Assembly: GCF_002104515.1 (NCBI RefSeq)
Contig: NZ_NBOE01000007.1
Span: 62,001 to 126,000, forward strand
Length of the DNA: 64,000 nucleotides
Source: Colwellia polaris
Lineage (GTDB): Bacteria; Pseudomonadota; Gammaproteobacteria; Enterobacterales; Alteromonadaceae
Direction of reading: 5' to 3'
Shown here: positions 1 to 9,207 of the stretch, in pieces
Position numbering within the stretch: the stretch's first letter is position 1
How the letters are laid out: every line of letters begins with the position of its first letter
Notes under the pieces: model-generated
Database searches by the model: none
The model's input: the letters and a program-made list of their open reading frames with translations, nothing else
Told to the model about the DNA's origin: nothing
Translations under genes and position numbers: made by a program

Positions 1-261
1 GCAGATAAATTACTACGCTTAACCTTAGCGTTAGATGACAAAGAAAATGGTGAAACACGCCAAGTGTTTGCCGGTATTAAATCTGCGTATCAACCTGAAG
101 ACTTAATTGGTAAACATACTGTGATGGTGGCGAACTTAGCACCTAGAAAAATGCGCTTTGGTATGTCAGAAGGTATGGTTTTAGCTGCAGGACCAGGCGG
201 TAAAGACTTATGGATACTAAATCCTGATGATGGCGCACAGGCCGGAATGCGTGTTAAATAG
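1..261 (+). CDS. metG: Methionyl-tRNA synthetase, C-terminal fragment
   Basis: This is the last 86 codons of a gene cut by the left window edge. Frame 1 is open from the first base. The residues match the C-terminal tRNA-binding (EMAP/OB-fold) domain of long bacterial MetRS: an LxLxLDD start, then [33 protein letters not shown] and a final GAQAGMRVK. This domain dimerises the enzyme and helps bind tRNA. The catalytic domain lies outside the window. A strong hairpin terminator follows the stop codon. The family assignment is confident because this tail is highly conserved. Confidence 0.93.
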   Translation, partial: ADKLLRLTLALDDKENGETRQVFAGIKSAYQPEDLIGKHTVMVANLAPRKMRFGMSEGMVLAAGPGGKDLWILNPDDGAQAGMRVK

Positions 262-304
262 GTACCTACGAAAAATAGCGATTTAACGTGGCTATATAAA
301 ATAA

Positions 305-344
305 AAAGGCAAACCTAAATTATCAATCGAGGTTTGCCTTTTTT
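305..344 (+). terminator. Rho-independent terminator after metG
   Basis: A 12-bp perfect stem (AAAGGCAAACCT, 305-316, with AGGTTTGCCTTT, 330-341) encloses a 13-nt loop and is followed by more T residues. It lies 44 bp after the metG stop and ends that transcript. Confidence 0.9.
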
Positions 345-504
345 AATGTTACACCCTATTAATTAAATTAACTGAGCTACTATTTTACCAGTGACAAATC
401 AGCAGTTAGTTAATCAACTTGATATTACATCTCGTAACTTTTATTAACTCGCTTTATTATAATATTTTCAATAATAAAGCATAAATATAATACGATTATT
501 CTCT

Positions 505-2628
505 ATGACATTATTTAAGCTCAGCAATGTTCCAACTTCTACTCGCATAATTGTCGCCATGTTTTTGGGGCTAATTATAGGTAGCTTCAGCGTTCCGTTG
601 TACTCAACAGTTAATCACCTTGCTAATGCTTTTGTCATGTTATTACAAATGACCGCCCTTCCTTATATCGCACTGTCTCTGATGGTTGGTATTGGCGGCT
701 TGTCTGCTAGCAAAGCTAAGTCAGCGCTTAAAGTCACTTTGATACTCGTGATATTACTCATCGCCCTGATGTTATGCTTTATTTTAATGGCACCTTTATC
801 ATTTCCCAACTGGCAAACAGCCGAGTTTTATAGTGCTAATACGGTTAAAGTCAGCCAAGAGTTTAACATTATAGAATTGTTTATACCGTCAAACCCCTTT
901 AACGCTTTTGCAAATGCGCTGATCCCAGCGGTGGTATTTTTTAGTGTTTTTATTGGTGTTGGTTTAATGCCGATTAAAAATAAGCGTCAAACGTTAGCAG
1001 TACTGAGTAACTTAAGACAATCAGTAAGCAATATCAGTCATTTAGTGATGCGTTTAGCGCCTATTGGTGTGTTTTGTATTGGTTGGCGAGCAGCAGCAAC
1101 GCTAGATGCATCTCAACTTGATGGCTTAATGATTTATGTTGCCAGTGCGCTTGTTTTAACGGCTTTATTGGCTTTTGTTGTATTTCCTGCGCTATTAGCC
1201 ACTGTAACGCCATTTGGTTATAGAGCCATTTTAAAAGCTTCAAGAGAGGCGATGATTACGGCTTTTGCAACCGGTAGTTTTTTTGTTGTTATTCCCATTA
1301 TTGTCGAAAAAACCAAACAACTAATTTCCTCACAGTACCCTGACACTGACAACGTTGACAAAGTCTCAGATGTTATCGTGCCTATAAGTTACAGTTTACC
1401 GGTAGGTGGTAAATTACTTTCACTGCTTTTTGTTTTGTTTGCCGCTTGGTTTTCAGGTGCTTACATCAGTTTTGAAGATTATGTAAAGCTTGTTGTAATG
1501 GGCATTCCGCAGTTATTTGGTACTAGCACCTTAGCAATGCAAAACCTGTTAGAGATATTCAATGTTTCGCATAGCATGTTCGACTTTTTCCTTGTGGCTG
1601 AAAACCTAGTTGTTGGCCGTTTATCTGCCTTACTATCTGTTACTTTTGCCTGTTGCTTACCTATTTTGGTGGCAACCAGCATGGCAAAGTCATTTACGCT
1701 AAAGAAAAAAGCACTGCTTAAATACTTACTGATTATTCCTGCTTTGTCTGTTATATCTTTCATCAGTTTAAAGCATGCTTTCAGCTCTATAAGCTACCAA
1801 TATGAAGGCTACACTAAATTCATAGAGCGTGATTTTTTAATGGAAAGCGTAAACACTACACTTTTAGATAAAGCACAAACCATTAACCAAAACATGCAAC
1901 CGAATGTAAGTGTATTAAACCGTATTAAAGAGCGAGGTTACTTGCGTGTAGGATACTTTCGCGATGATTTACCTTACTCTTTTCACAACGATAAAGGCAA
2001 ACTTGTTGGCTTCGATATTGAAATAATGCACCAACTAGCTTTAGATCTTAATGTTGATATTGAGTTTGTTAAAATCTTTCATAATCAAGCAAAAACATTG
2101 CTCACTTCAGGTTATTTGGATATTACTACCGGCGTACCGGTTATTCCTGACAACATGACAAAATACACATTAACTATGCCTTATAGCTCGCAGAGTTTAG
2201 CGATTATAGTTAAAGATAAACGTCGTGCAGAGTTCACAAAATGGGACAATATATTACAGCGTGATGATCTTATTTTAGGTATTCCAGAAAGCTTTTATTA
2301 TGAAAAAGCCATTGCTAGAACCTTTACTCATGGCAAAGCTTGGGAAATATCAACGCCTAGATTGTTTTTTAAACCCGAGTATTCACATATAGACGCTATG
2401 CTTTTTGGTGCTGCAGCATCATCTGCATGGACAATGCTAAATCCAAGTTACACCGTGGTAGTCCCTAAACCGGAATTATCGCCACTGTTTATGGCATTTC
2501 CTATCAATAAAAATGACCATAGTTTTGAGTTATTTATGCGCAATTGGATCACCATGAAACAACAGAGTAAAACCATTGATAAACTGTTCGATTATTGGAT
2601 CAGAGGCGACAAAAGTATTACCCCTTAA
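505..2628 (+). CDS. Cation:dicarboxylate symporter fused to a family-3 solute-binding domain
   Basis: The 707-aa protein has two parts. Residues about 1-430 form a multi-helix membrane domain of the sodium:dicarboxylate/amino acid symporter (SDF/DAACS) family, with an HP2-like segment GIPQLFGTSTLAMQN. Residues from about 470 to the end form a periplasmic amino-acid-binding domain (SBP family 3): it opens NRIKERGYLRVGYF and continues with LVGFDIEIMHQLA. The normal symporter hallmark NMDGT is not visible; the matching place reads SLPVGGK, so substrate or ion coupling may differ. The binding domain follows the last membrane helix and would sit in the periplasm, able to pass ligand to its own transporter or sense it. 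The substrate cannot be named; an amino acid or dicarboxylate is likely. It is a single gene with no obvious operon partner. Confidence 0.85.
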   Translation: MTLFKLSNVPTSTRIIVAMFLGLIIGSFSVPLYSTVNHLANAFVMLLQMTALPYIALSLMVGIGGLSASKAKSALKVTLILVILLIALMLCFILMAPLSFPNWQTAEFYSANTVKVSQEFNIIELFIPSNPFNAFANALIPAVVFFSVFIGVGLMPIKNKRQTLAVLSNLRQSVSNISHLVMRLAPIGVFCIGWRAAATLDASQLDGLMIYVASALVLTALLAFVVFPALLATVTPFGYRAILKASREAMITAFATGSFFVVIPIIVEKTKQLISSQYPDTDNVDKVSDVIVPISYSLPVGGKLLSLLFVLFAAWFSGAYISFEDYVKLVVMGIPQLFGTSTLAMQNLLEIFNVSHSMFDFFLVAENLVVGRLSALLSVTFACCLPILVATSMAKSFTLKKKALLKYLLIIPALSVISFISLKHAFSSISYQYEGYTKFIERDFLMESVNTTLLDKAQTINQNMQPNVSVLNRIKERGYLRVGYFRDDLPYSFHNDKGKLVGFDIEIMHQLALDLNVDIEFVKIFHNQAKTLLTSGYLDITTGVPVIPDNMTKYTLTMPYSSQSLAIIVKDKRRAEFTKWDNILQRDDLILGIPESFYYEKAIARTFTHGKAWEISTPRLFFKPEYSHIDAMLFGAAASSAWTMLNPSYTVVVPKPELSPLFMAFPINKNDHSFELFMRNWITMKQQSKTIDKLFDYWIRGDKSITP

Positions 2629-2690
2629 AAGCCAATAAAGCTGTATTTACTCAGTAAAATGAAAAATTAACCAAGAGTTGAAAAACAAAA

Positions 2691-3113
2691 ATGAAAAAAA
2701 CCACAAAGGCACTTTTCTCAAATAAAGCCAGTATTGCAATAATTCTATTTGTCGCTGCATTCATTACTGGCTGTGCAAAAATAAACGATATTTCAACGAA
2801 TTTAGACCGCGAAAACTTTAAAAATTACTTTTCGCCAGCCAAAGTAAAAATTTATACCGATGAGAATGAGTTTGTTGGTAAACATAAATTTATTGGTTTA
2901 GTTGACGGTGAGTCTTGCCAAGAAAAAGCTCATCATGCTGCTCCAAACGAAATTGATGCTCGCACGGAAGCTAGAGGCAAAGCATACAAACTGGGTGCCA
3001 ATGCCATTATTTTTAGTCAGTGTGTCATGATCGAAGAAGATAAAGCCGCTAAATATTGTTTGTCTTCAACGGTTTGCTATGGTCGAGCTTACCAAATTGA
3101 ACAAGTAAAATAA
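2691..3113 (+). CDS. rcsF: RcsF-like outer-membrane lipoprotein
   Basis: The 140-aa lipoprotein has a signal peptide ending in a lipobox (ITGC, about residue 28). The mature domain follows RcsF: VKIYTDENEFVGK, then GLVDGESCQ, then AYKLGANAIIF, and four cysteines in the order expected for RcsF's two disulfides. In enterobacteria RcsF senses envelope damage and signals to the Rcs phosphorelay through IgaA. The stop codon overlaps the trmO start by one base, and rcsF and trmO are also neighbours in E. coli, which supports the call. An insert near residue 120 (EEDKAAKYC) makes it slightly longer than E. coli RcsF. No other Rcs gene is in the window, so the signalling partner is unknown. Confidence 0.85.
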   Translation: MKKTTKALFSNKASIAIILFVAAFITGCAKINDISTNLDRENFKNYFSPAKVKIYTDENEFVGKHKFIGLVDGESCQEKAHHAAPNEIDARTEARGKAYKLGANAIIFSQCVMIEEDKAAKYCLSSTVCYGRAYQIEQVK

Positions 3114-3874
3114 TGACAAGCAGCGTTAATTTCAACGTTATTGGCACAATTGACTCGCCCTACAAGGAAAAATTTGCCATTCCTAGGCAGCCAGGTATTG
3201 TTACTGCCGCGCAAGGACAACTGCATTTAACTGGCTTAGCGAATAACGAAGAGTTAGTGCGAGGATTAGAGCAATTTAGCCATATTTGGTTGTTATTTGT
3301 TTTTCATGGCACGCAGTCGCAAGGTTGGAAACCCCTTGTGCGGCCGCCACGTTTAGGCGGTAACAAAAAGCTGGGTGTGCTGGCAACCCGTTCAACTTTC
3401 AGGCCCAACCCTATTGGTATGTCGGTGGTAAAGCTAGATAGAATTGAGCATTGTACGGTTAACTCAGATAATAGAAATAGCACAGAAGATAAAACGTCTC
3501 AGGTGATATTACATATCAGCGAATTAGACTTGCTTGACGGTACACCTATTATCGATATTAAACCTTACTTGCCCTACGCAGATATTGTTGAAAACGCTCA
3601 TGGTGGCTATGCGCAAAACCAACCAAGCAATAATATCACTGTCGAATTTTCACCGTTATCACTTAAAACCTTAGCTGACAATATAACGCACTATCCAACT
3701 CTACAAAGCCTGATTGAGCAAGTGTTAATACAAGATCCCCGCCCTGCTTATAAACACCATAAATCTGACGATAAAGTTTATGGTATGAGCCTGTATAACT
3801 TTAATATTAAATGGCAGATGACTGATCTTACAACATTACAAGTGATCACAATAGAAGACGCTAAACACGTTTAA
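3113..3874 (+). CDS. trmO: tRNA (N6-threonylcarbamoyladenosine-37-N6)-methyltransferase TrmO
   Basis: TrmO (formerly TsaA/YaeB) methylates t6A at position 37 of tRNA-Thr using S-adenosylmethionine. The 253-aa protein has the beta-barrel signature near the start (GTIDSPYKEKFAIPRQPG), then FSHIWLLFVFH, the RSTFRPNPIGMSVV motif and LDGTPIIDIKPYLPYAD. Its C-terminal part carries DPRPAYK, typical of the family. Length matches bacterial TrmO (about 235-250 aa). The ATG overlaps the rcsF stop (TAATG), which implies translational coupling. Confidence 0.93.
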   Translation: MTSSVNFNVIGTIDSPYKEKFAIPRQPGIVTAAQGQLHLTGLANNEELVRGLEQFSHIWLLFVFHGTQSQGWKPLVRPPRLGGNKKLGVLATRSTFRPNPIGMSVVKLDRIEHCTVNSDNRNSTEDKTSQVILHISELDLLDGTPIIDIKPYLPYADIVENAHGGYAQNQPSNNITVEFSPLSLKTLADNITHYPTLQSLIEQVLIQDPRPAYKHHKSDDKVYGMSLYNFNIKWQMTDLTTLQVITIEDAKHV

Positions 3875-3971
3875 GTTTAGCCACTAAATTACTATGTAAT
3901 GTCCGATTATCGCCATGATTCATTGGTTATCTATTTATACTAAAGCTAACTACAATATCTAAGGATTTTCA

Positions 3972-4883
3972 TTGAACACACCGAATAGCCAAAATTACCA
4001 AGCCTATCTTGAGCTGTTGTTACTCGCCGCTATTTGGGGCGCATCTTTTATGTTTATGCGAGTAGGAGTCCCTGAATTTGGTCCAATAGTATTTGCAGCT
4101 CTTCGAACGGGTATCGCGGCTATTTTTTTGATTGTGTGTTTAGTTTTATTCAAACAAACTAAAGCCTTGAGAGGCTACTGGGGTAAAATATTTGTTGTTG
4201 GTGCGCTCAATACTGCACTGCCATTTGCTTTGTTTAGTTACGCAACCTTAACCCTAACCGCTGGAACAGCTTCAGTTTTAAATGCTACCACACCAATGTT
4301 CGGTGCTATTGTTGCTTATATTTGGTTGAAAGATAAGTTAAGTCTTAGCGCAACTTTCGGCTTATTTATTGGCTTTATTGGGGTCTATTTATTAGTATCC
4401 GACAATTTACATTTTGGCGTAACAGTTTCAGCGCCAGCAATGCAAAGCAACGCGTTGTTCCCCACATTAGCCGCTATGCTTGCTGCGCTTTGTTATGGCA
4501 TTTCTGCCAATTATACTAAAAAATATTTAAGCGCTATAAAACCATTGGCTTTAGCTTCAGGCAGCCAAATTTCAGCCACTATTATGCTAGTACCGTTAAG
4601 TTTATTTTTTCTCCCTGAAACCATACCTAGCAGTAATGCTATCGGCTCTGCTCTGTTAATTGGCATAATATGTACAGGCTTTGCTTACATATTATTTTTT
4701 CGACTTATTGCCCAACTCGGCCCTGCAAAGGCAATATCAGTAACTTATTTAATTCCTGCATTTGGTATTCTTTGGGGGGCTTTATTCTTAGCTGAAACTA
4801 TCAGTTTGATGATGCTTATTGGTGGTAGTGTAACCTTGCTTGGCGTGGCGTTAACGACTGGAATACTACAAAGAAAAAAGTAA
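3972..4883 (+). CDS. EamA/DMT-family permease
   Basis: The 303-aa inner-membrane protein has about ten helices in two EamA repeats (roughly residues 10-140 and 165-297). The first repeat opens LAAIWGASFMFMRVG and the second ends LGVALTTGIL. Family members export metabolites such as amino acids; the substrate here is unknown. The start is a TTG at 3972, with AAGGA about seven bases upstream; no in-frame ATG is as well placed. It converges with the amidohydrolase gene, with a perfect inverted repeat between them. Confidence 0.85.
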   Translation: MNTPNSQNYQAYLELLLLAAIWGASFMFMRVGVPEFGPIVFAALRTGIAAIFLIVCLVLFKQTKALRGYWGKIFVVGALNTALPFALFSYATLTLTAGTASVLNATTPMFGAIVAYIWLKDKLSLSATFGLFIGFIGVYLLVSDNLHFGVTVSAPAMQSNALFPTLAAMLAALCYGISANYTKKYLSAIKPLALASGSQISATIMLVPLSLFFLPETIPSSNAIGSALLIGIICTGFAYILFFRLIAQLGPAKAISVTYLIPAFGILWGALFLAETISLMMLIGGSVTLLGVALTTGILQRKK

Positions 4884-4916
4884 CGAATAGATATTAGCAA
4901 TGCAAACTACAAATAA

Positions 4917-4959
4917 AGCGTACAAATAAACGTTTTTTAATACCGTTTATTTGTACGCT
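4917..4959. terminator. Perfect 16-bp inverted repeat between convergent genes
   Basis: AGCGTACAAATAAACG at 4917-4932 is repeated inverted at 4944-4959 around an 11-nt T-rich loop. It lies between the permease stop and the amidohydrolase stop. No clear T-run follows on either strand, so it is a probable bidirectional transcript end, but not a textbook intrinsic terminator. Confidence 0.6.
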
Positions 4960-4976
4960 AATATGATCTTATTTGG

Positions 4977-6281
4977 CTATTTTTGTTTAACAACCTTACC
5001 TGTTTTCATCACAAAATCTACATCGAGTAATTCATCAATATTATTTAACGGGCTAGCGTGCATGGCAATAATATCGGCTACTTTCCCCACTTCTAATGTG
5101 CCTAAGGTTTTTGATTTGCCAATTAAGTCAGCGCCATTAATGGTTGCCGATACTAAAATGTCTTGTGGCGTCATGCCAGCTGCAAACATTAATTGCGCTT
5201 CTCTCGCATTATAACCATGTTTTGAAACACCGCTATCAGTACCATAAGCTATTTTTACGCCGGCTTTGTAAGCGCGTTTAAAGTTATCGGTCATATCGCC
5301 GCCAACACGTATCGCTTTAGCGCGAATCGCCGGTGACATAAAGTCAGTAGTTTTTGCTAAATTAACCACGGTGTCTCCAGCCATTAATGTTGGCACTAAA
5401 TACGCTCCGCCTTTTTTAAAGAGCTTAATACTTTCTTTGTCGGCATAGCTGCCATGTTCAATACTGTCAACGCCTGCGCGTAACGCGGCGTTAATACCCG
5501 CTGCAGCATGTGCATGGCTTGCCACTTTACGTCCTAGCGAATGTGCAGTATCAACCACTTCTTTAATTTCATCATCAGCCATTTGTTGGCCAGTACCCGT
5601 ATCTGTGTCTGATAACACACCACCTGTGGAGGTAATTTTAATGACATCGGCACCAAACTTTATTGCGTGACGAGTAGCGCGTCGACAATCGTAAGGACCG
5701 TCACAAACGGTTTCTGCTGTGTGCAGTTTCATTAAATCGGGCGCCATGCCATCTACATCACCATGCCCACCGGTAACGGCAACACTACTACCAGCAGCAA
5801 CAATAGTTGGTCCAGATATCCACCCTTTTTTTACCCCATCGCGTAAGGCAAATATTTGCTCAGCACTCGCGCCTAAATCACGAACGGTAGTAAACCCGGC
5901 CATTAATGTTTTATGGGCAAAATGAGCACTTTTCATTAACGTGTCGGCATCAGATAAGTTCACCGTATCACTGTCGTTGCTCGGGCCAAGTTCACCTTGT
6001 AAATGTACATGCATATCCATTAAGCCTGACATAACAAAGCTCGAAGACAGATCAATGAATGTGGCATCTGTTGCAATACTTTTTACATCAACAAAGCCTG
6101 ATTTAAGTTCAGTAATTTTACCATCGTTAATCACTAGCGTTTGTTTTTTAAGTGGTGCTTTACCGGCAGTAACTAATAACTCTCCGGCATGTATAACGGT
6201 TGTTTGTGCGAATGCTGTATGAGATATCGCTGCACTAACCATTAGCGCAATAGTTGTTATTGAAGATTTTAATCTAAGCAT
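4977..6281 (-). CDS. Secreted amidohydrolase family protein
   Basis: The 434-aa metal-dependent hydrolase has a signal peptide (cleavage after about residue 25, AFA). It shows the amidohydrolase-superfamily metal sites: HVH at residues 91-93 after GLMDM, a lysine in GADVIKITSTGGV that could be carbamylated, later histidines in ASHAHA and SIEHGS, and an aspartate in YGTDSGV. The C-terminal GKVADII strand belongs to the composite beta-sandwich. Relatives include imidazolonepropionase-like enzymes and Xaa-Pro (prolidase-type) dipeptidases. The signal peptide points to periplasmic action on a peptide or amide. The exact substrate cannot be read from sequence. Confidence 0.85.
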   Translation of the reverse strand: MLRLKSSITTIALMVSAAISHTAFAQTTVIHAGELLVTAGKAPLKKQTLVINDGKITELKSGFVDVKSIATDATFIDLSSSFVMSGLMDMHVHLQGELGPSNDSDTVNLSDADTLMKSAHFAHKTLMAGFTTVRDLGASAEQIFALRDGVKKGWISGPTIVAAGSSVAVTGGHGDVDGMAPDLMKLHTAETVCDGPYDCRRATRHAIKFGADVIKITSTGGVLSDTDTGTGQQMADDEIKEVVDTAHSLGRKVASHAHAAAGINAALRAGVDSIEHGSYADKESIKLFKKGGAYLVPTLMAGDTVVNLAKTTDFMSPAIRAKAIRVGGDMTDNFKRAYKAGVKIAYGTDSGVSKHGYNAREAQLMFAAGMTPQDILVSATINGADLIGKSKTLGTLEVGKVADIIAMHASPLNNIDELLDVDFVMKTGKVVKQK

Positions 6282-6472
6282 GTCTCGACCTTATTGTTAT
6301 TTTAATGTTTACCTCTAGTTATAACAGTATGGCAAAAGAATGAAAATTGTAATCGATAAATGGGGAGATTATTCAGTTCAATAACCACTCGGTTAATTTA
6401 GTGATTAGTTTTAATTTATAGTGAGGAGCTTTATTTTTATCGCCTTAGCATGGTTCTTTGTCGGCCATAAAA

Positions 6473-6498
6473 ACAAAAAACCAGCGCTAGGCTGGTTT
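6473..6498 (-). terminator. Rho-independent terminator for slyD
   Basis: On the minus strand an 8-bp stem (AAACCAGC/GCTGGTTT, 6478-6498) with a 5-nt loop is followed by a run of T. It sits about 40 bp past the slyD stop. Confidence 0.85.
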
Positions 6499-6537
6499 CT
6501 TAATCACAAAACTATTAATTCGCGTAATGTGTTTCGC

Positions 6538-7032
6538 TTAATGCTGATGACCACCAGCGCCGTGCGCATGGCCATGTTCAATTTCTTCTGCGCTAGCTTC
6601 ACGTACGTCCGCAACTTCAAGATCAAAGGTTAATACTTTACCTGCTAATGGCGGATTAATATCAACAGTTATCATAAATTTACCCGCTTTAACGACTGTA
6701 ACTTGACGTTGGCCGCCTTCGGTATTAACTACCGCAGTCATGCCCGCTTTCCATTTAGCACTTGGCGAAGGTAAACCTTGTAAATGTTTAACGGGTACAC
6801 GCTGAATAGCGTCTTCTTGGCGTTCGCCGTAGGCATCTTCAGGTTGCAAAGTTACTGAGAACTTATCACCCTTTTCTTTGCCTGCTAATGCGTTTTCTAC
6901 GCCCACTAACATATTTTTATAACCGTGAAGATAAGCTAATGGCTCACCTGCGTGAGAGTTTTCTATTTCTACGCCTGCTTCATCTTTAAGTACGTAGTGA
7001 AACTGAACAACGGTTTTATCAGTAATTTTCAT
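6538..7032 (-). CDS. slyD: FKBP-type peptidyl-prolyl isomerase SlyD
   Basis: The 164-aa cytoplasmic isomerase and metallochaperone starts MKITDKTVVQFHYVLKD and contains the FKBP core with the inserted-flap region (LQPEDAYGER, then RVPVKHL). The tail is histidine-rich (HGHAHGAGGHQH), matching the Ni(II)-binding tail of SlyD though shorter than in E. coli. SlyD supports nickel delivery to hydrogenase and folds proline-limited proteins. It is a single gene with its own terminator. Confidence 0.92.
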   Translation of the reverse strand: MKITDKTVVQFHYVLKDEAGVEIENSHAGEPLAYLHGYKNMLVGVENALAGKEKGDKFSVTLQPEDAYGERQEDAIQRVPVKHLQGLPSPSAKWKAGMTAVVNTEGGQRQVTVVKAGKFMITVDINPPLAGKVLTFDLEVADVREASAEEIEHGHAHGAGGHQH

Positions 7033-7200
7033 TTTATTTCCAAGCTAATCATTTAGGTTAATTTGCCAATAAAGTCGGCAAAAAATAATGCGTAAATCGT
7101 TGCGCCAGAGTTTAACAAAATAGTACAGGCAATTGAATTAAGAATTTATGCTTAGTATGAATTTTATCGCGGGTAACTAGGATATTGAGTCGATATCAAT

Positions 7201-8088
7201 TTATGCCCAAAGCAATAAAATCAAGACACTGAGCACTATCAAAAACATACCTAAGTATTCAACAGCCGATATTTTTTCTTTAAAAATACGATAAGTAATA
7301 AACAGTGTTATAAAAAATTCTACTTGTCCTAGAGCTTTAACGTAAGCTACATGCTGAAAACTCATCGCAGTAAACCAACCTATCGAGCCAACAACACTGG
7401 TTAATCCTACAAATAAACATAATCGCCATTGCTTTATCATGGTGATAAGTTGATGCCTGTCCTGCCAATAAACGTAAATCAAAGAAATAAACGACTGTAC
7501 TGTGATCATAAAAGTTAAGGTCAGCGCCGCGCTTAATAGTAAATCGCTATTTAAGGCCAAACTTGATTCTCGAACTAGCAAGGTGGTAATGGCTAACCCT
7601 AAACCTGACGCTAAACCAAAACCCGCCCCAGGATTTTGAAAAACATCTTTAGCGGTAAACTTTACTTTCGACACTAACAAAATACCAACCACACCAATAA
7701 TGATTGAGAACCAGCCCATAAAACTTAAGCCAATGGAGAATAGAAAAAAGCCTACAATCGCAACTTGAATTGCCTCTGTTTTCGCTAAGCTCGTTGCCAC
7801 TGCAAAATTACGGTATTTAAATGCAATCATTAAACATGCCGTACCAATAATTTGCATCACAGAAGCAATGAGCGCGTATTGAATAAACTGTGTATTTAAA
7901 TCGGGGATTTCTAGGGCGCGGTAGTCTGATACCCACCATAAATAAAGCCAAGCAAAAGGCAACGCATAAACATATCTTACCCCTGTTGTGGCCATCGCAT
8001 TAAGGTGCTGTGTTAGTTGCTTTTGACCAGCTGTTCTAATTGCTTGCATAAAAGCAGCAAGTAAAGTGAAGTAAATCCAGATTTCCAA
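7201..8088 (-). CDS. DMT-family permease (EamA-like)
   Basis: The 295-aa inner-membrane protein has about ten predicted helices from start to end, with two EamA-like halves. The first begins YFTLLAAFMQAIRTAGQKQL and the second half includes VGSIGWFTAMSFQHVAYVKALGQVE. Related proteins are annotated as general drug/metabolite exporters. No substrate can be assigned. The gene stands alone, with no close neighbour on its strand. Confidence 0.82.
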   Translation of the reverse strand: MEIWIYFTLLAAFMQAIRTAGQKQLTQHLNAMATTGVRYVYALPFAWLYLWWVSDYRALEIPDLNTQFIQYALIASVMQIIGTACLMIAFKYRNFAVATSLAKTEAIQVAIVGFFLFSIGLSFMGWFSIIIGVVGILLVSKVKFTAKDVFQNPGAGFGLASGLGLAITTLLVRESSLALNSDLLLSAALTLTFMITVQSFISLIYVYWQDRHQLITMIKQWRLCLFVGLTSVVGSIGWFTAMSFQHVAYVKALGQVEFFITLFITYRIFKEKISAVEYLGMFLIVLSVLILLLWA

Positions 8089-8428
8089 AGGAATTCCAAG
8101 GTAAGCCTTATGTAACAGTATTGTATGATTTACTTTTTCAAAAAACTATCTATCAATGACTATATTCATTATCAATGGGATTAATTTTTTATATCAATAT
8201 GAAAGTAGGTTGTTGAGAGTATGCCCCAGAAAACAAGCGTAAAATCAGCCTTAACAGGTTTTAAGATACAAATTAATAAATTAACCTAGCATAGATGTTC
8301 AACCGATACTCAGTGAGGTAGTCGCTTTATTAACCACCGACATTAGTGCTACTTAAGCATCAAACAAATAACTGGTCACACCTGTTGAGGTTAAATCAAT
8401 AAAGAGTTACCTTAGTTATCTCGAGGTT
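8089..8428. other. Intergenic region between divergent genes
   Basis: This 340-bp AT-rich spacer separates the divergent permease and MBL-fold genes and should hold both promoters. I see only very short reading frames (for example a 22-codon one near 8221) without a well-spaced ribosome site, and no strong hairpin. Confidence 0.5.
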
Positions 8429-9196
8429 ATGCTAGGCTTTACAATGCTAAAATTACATTGCTTAAATGGTTATATTCAAAATATTTATCTAGCAGAATAT
8501 GCCGATAAATTATTATTACTTGATGGCTGTTGTCGTGCTGACATTAACGTTATAGAAGACTTTATAATTAATCAGCTTAACCGTCCTATGTCTGATCTTG
8601 CCTTAATTGTCGTTACCCATATGCATCCAGACCATGCTGGTGCCGCCAATGTTTTGCGAAAAAAATATGCTTGTAAAATCGCAGCTGCAAATGTACCTGG
8701 GCAATGGTATTCAGGGTTTGATGGTAAATTGATGCATTTAACCGATATGTTACTAACGCTATGGGTAGCAGGTCGACAGAAAAAAGCTAAAAAGTATCTC
8801 TACTACTCAAGTACATTAACGCCCGATTATTACTTAAGCGATCAAGCGGTTTTACCTGGTTTTGAAGATTGGCAGGTGCACTTTACACAAGGTCACACTG
8901 ACCGAGATATATCATTGCATCACCAAGCAACTCAGCAAATTTATGTTGCCGATTTAATGGTGAAAGTACGTGGTGCTTTTATCCCACCTTATCCGGTTTT
9001 TTACCCAAAGCGCTATTTACAATCATTAACTAAAATTAAGGCATTGAATATAGAGTCAGTGCTTTTGGCGCATGGTGAGAAGGTGCAATTAACTGAACAA
9101 CAATGGCAGCAACTTATTTCGTTGGCTCCAACGAAACCTGCCACACATTGGCGTTCAGTTAAAACAAAGCTTAAACGGGTGTTATTTAGCCGCTAA
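8429..9196 (+). CDS. MBL-fold metallo-hydrolase
   Basis: The 255-aa protein carries the metallo-beta-lactamase metal motif THMHPDHAG (HxHxDH) near residue 70. Later ligands are a histidine in FTQGHTDRD, an aspartate in IYVADLMV and a histidine in LLAHGEK. The fold binds two metal ions and hydrolyses thioesters, lactones or phosphodiesters; the substrate is not evident. The second ATG at 8444 (MLKLHCLNG) is an alternative start: the 8429 start has its GAGGT only one base upstream, while 8444 has a weak AGGCT at better spacing. Confidence 0.82.
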   Translation: MLGFTMLKLHCLNGYIQNIYLAEYADKLLLLDGCCRADINVIEDFIINQLNRPMSDLALIVVTHMHPDHAGAANVLRKKYACKIAAANVPGQWYSGFDGKLMHLTDMLLTLWVAGRQKKAKKYLYYSSTLTPDYYLSDQAVLPGFEDWQVHFTQGHTDRDISLHHQATQQIYVADLMVKVRGAFIPPYPVFYPKRYLQSLTKIKALNIESVLLAHGEKVQLTEQQWQQLISLAPTKPATHWRSVKTKLKRVLFSR

Positions 9197-9207
9197 GGTA
9201 TCAGAAC

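Noticed and set aside
4951-5214. Open frames opposite the amidohydrolase, sbcC, KatG and similar genes
   Set aside because: They lie on the strand opposite well-supported genes, have no ribosome site and no recognisable protein features.
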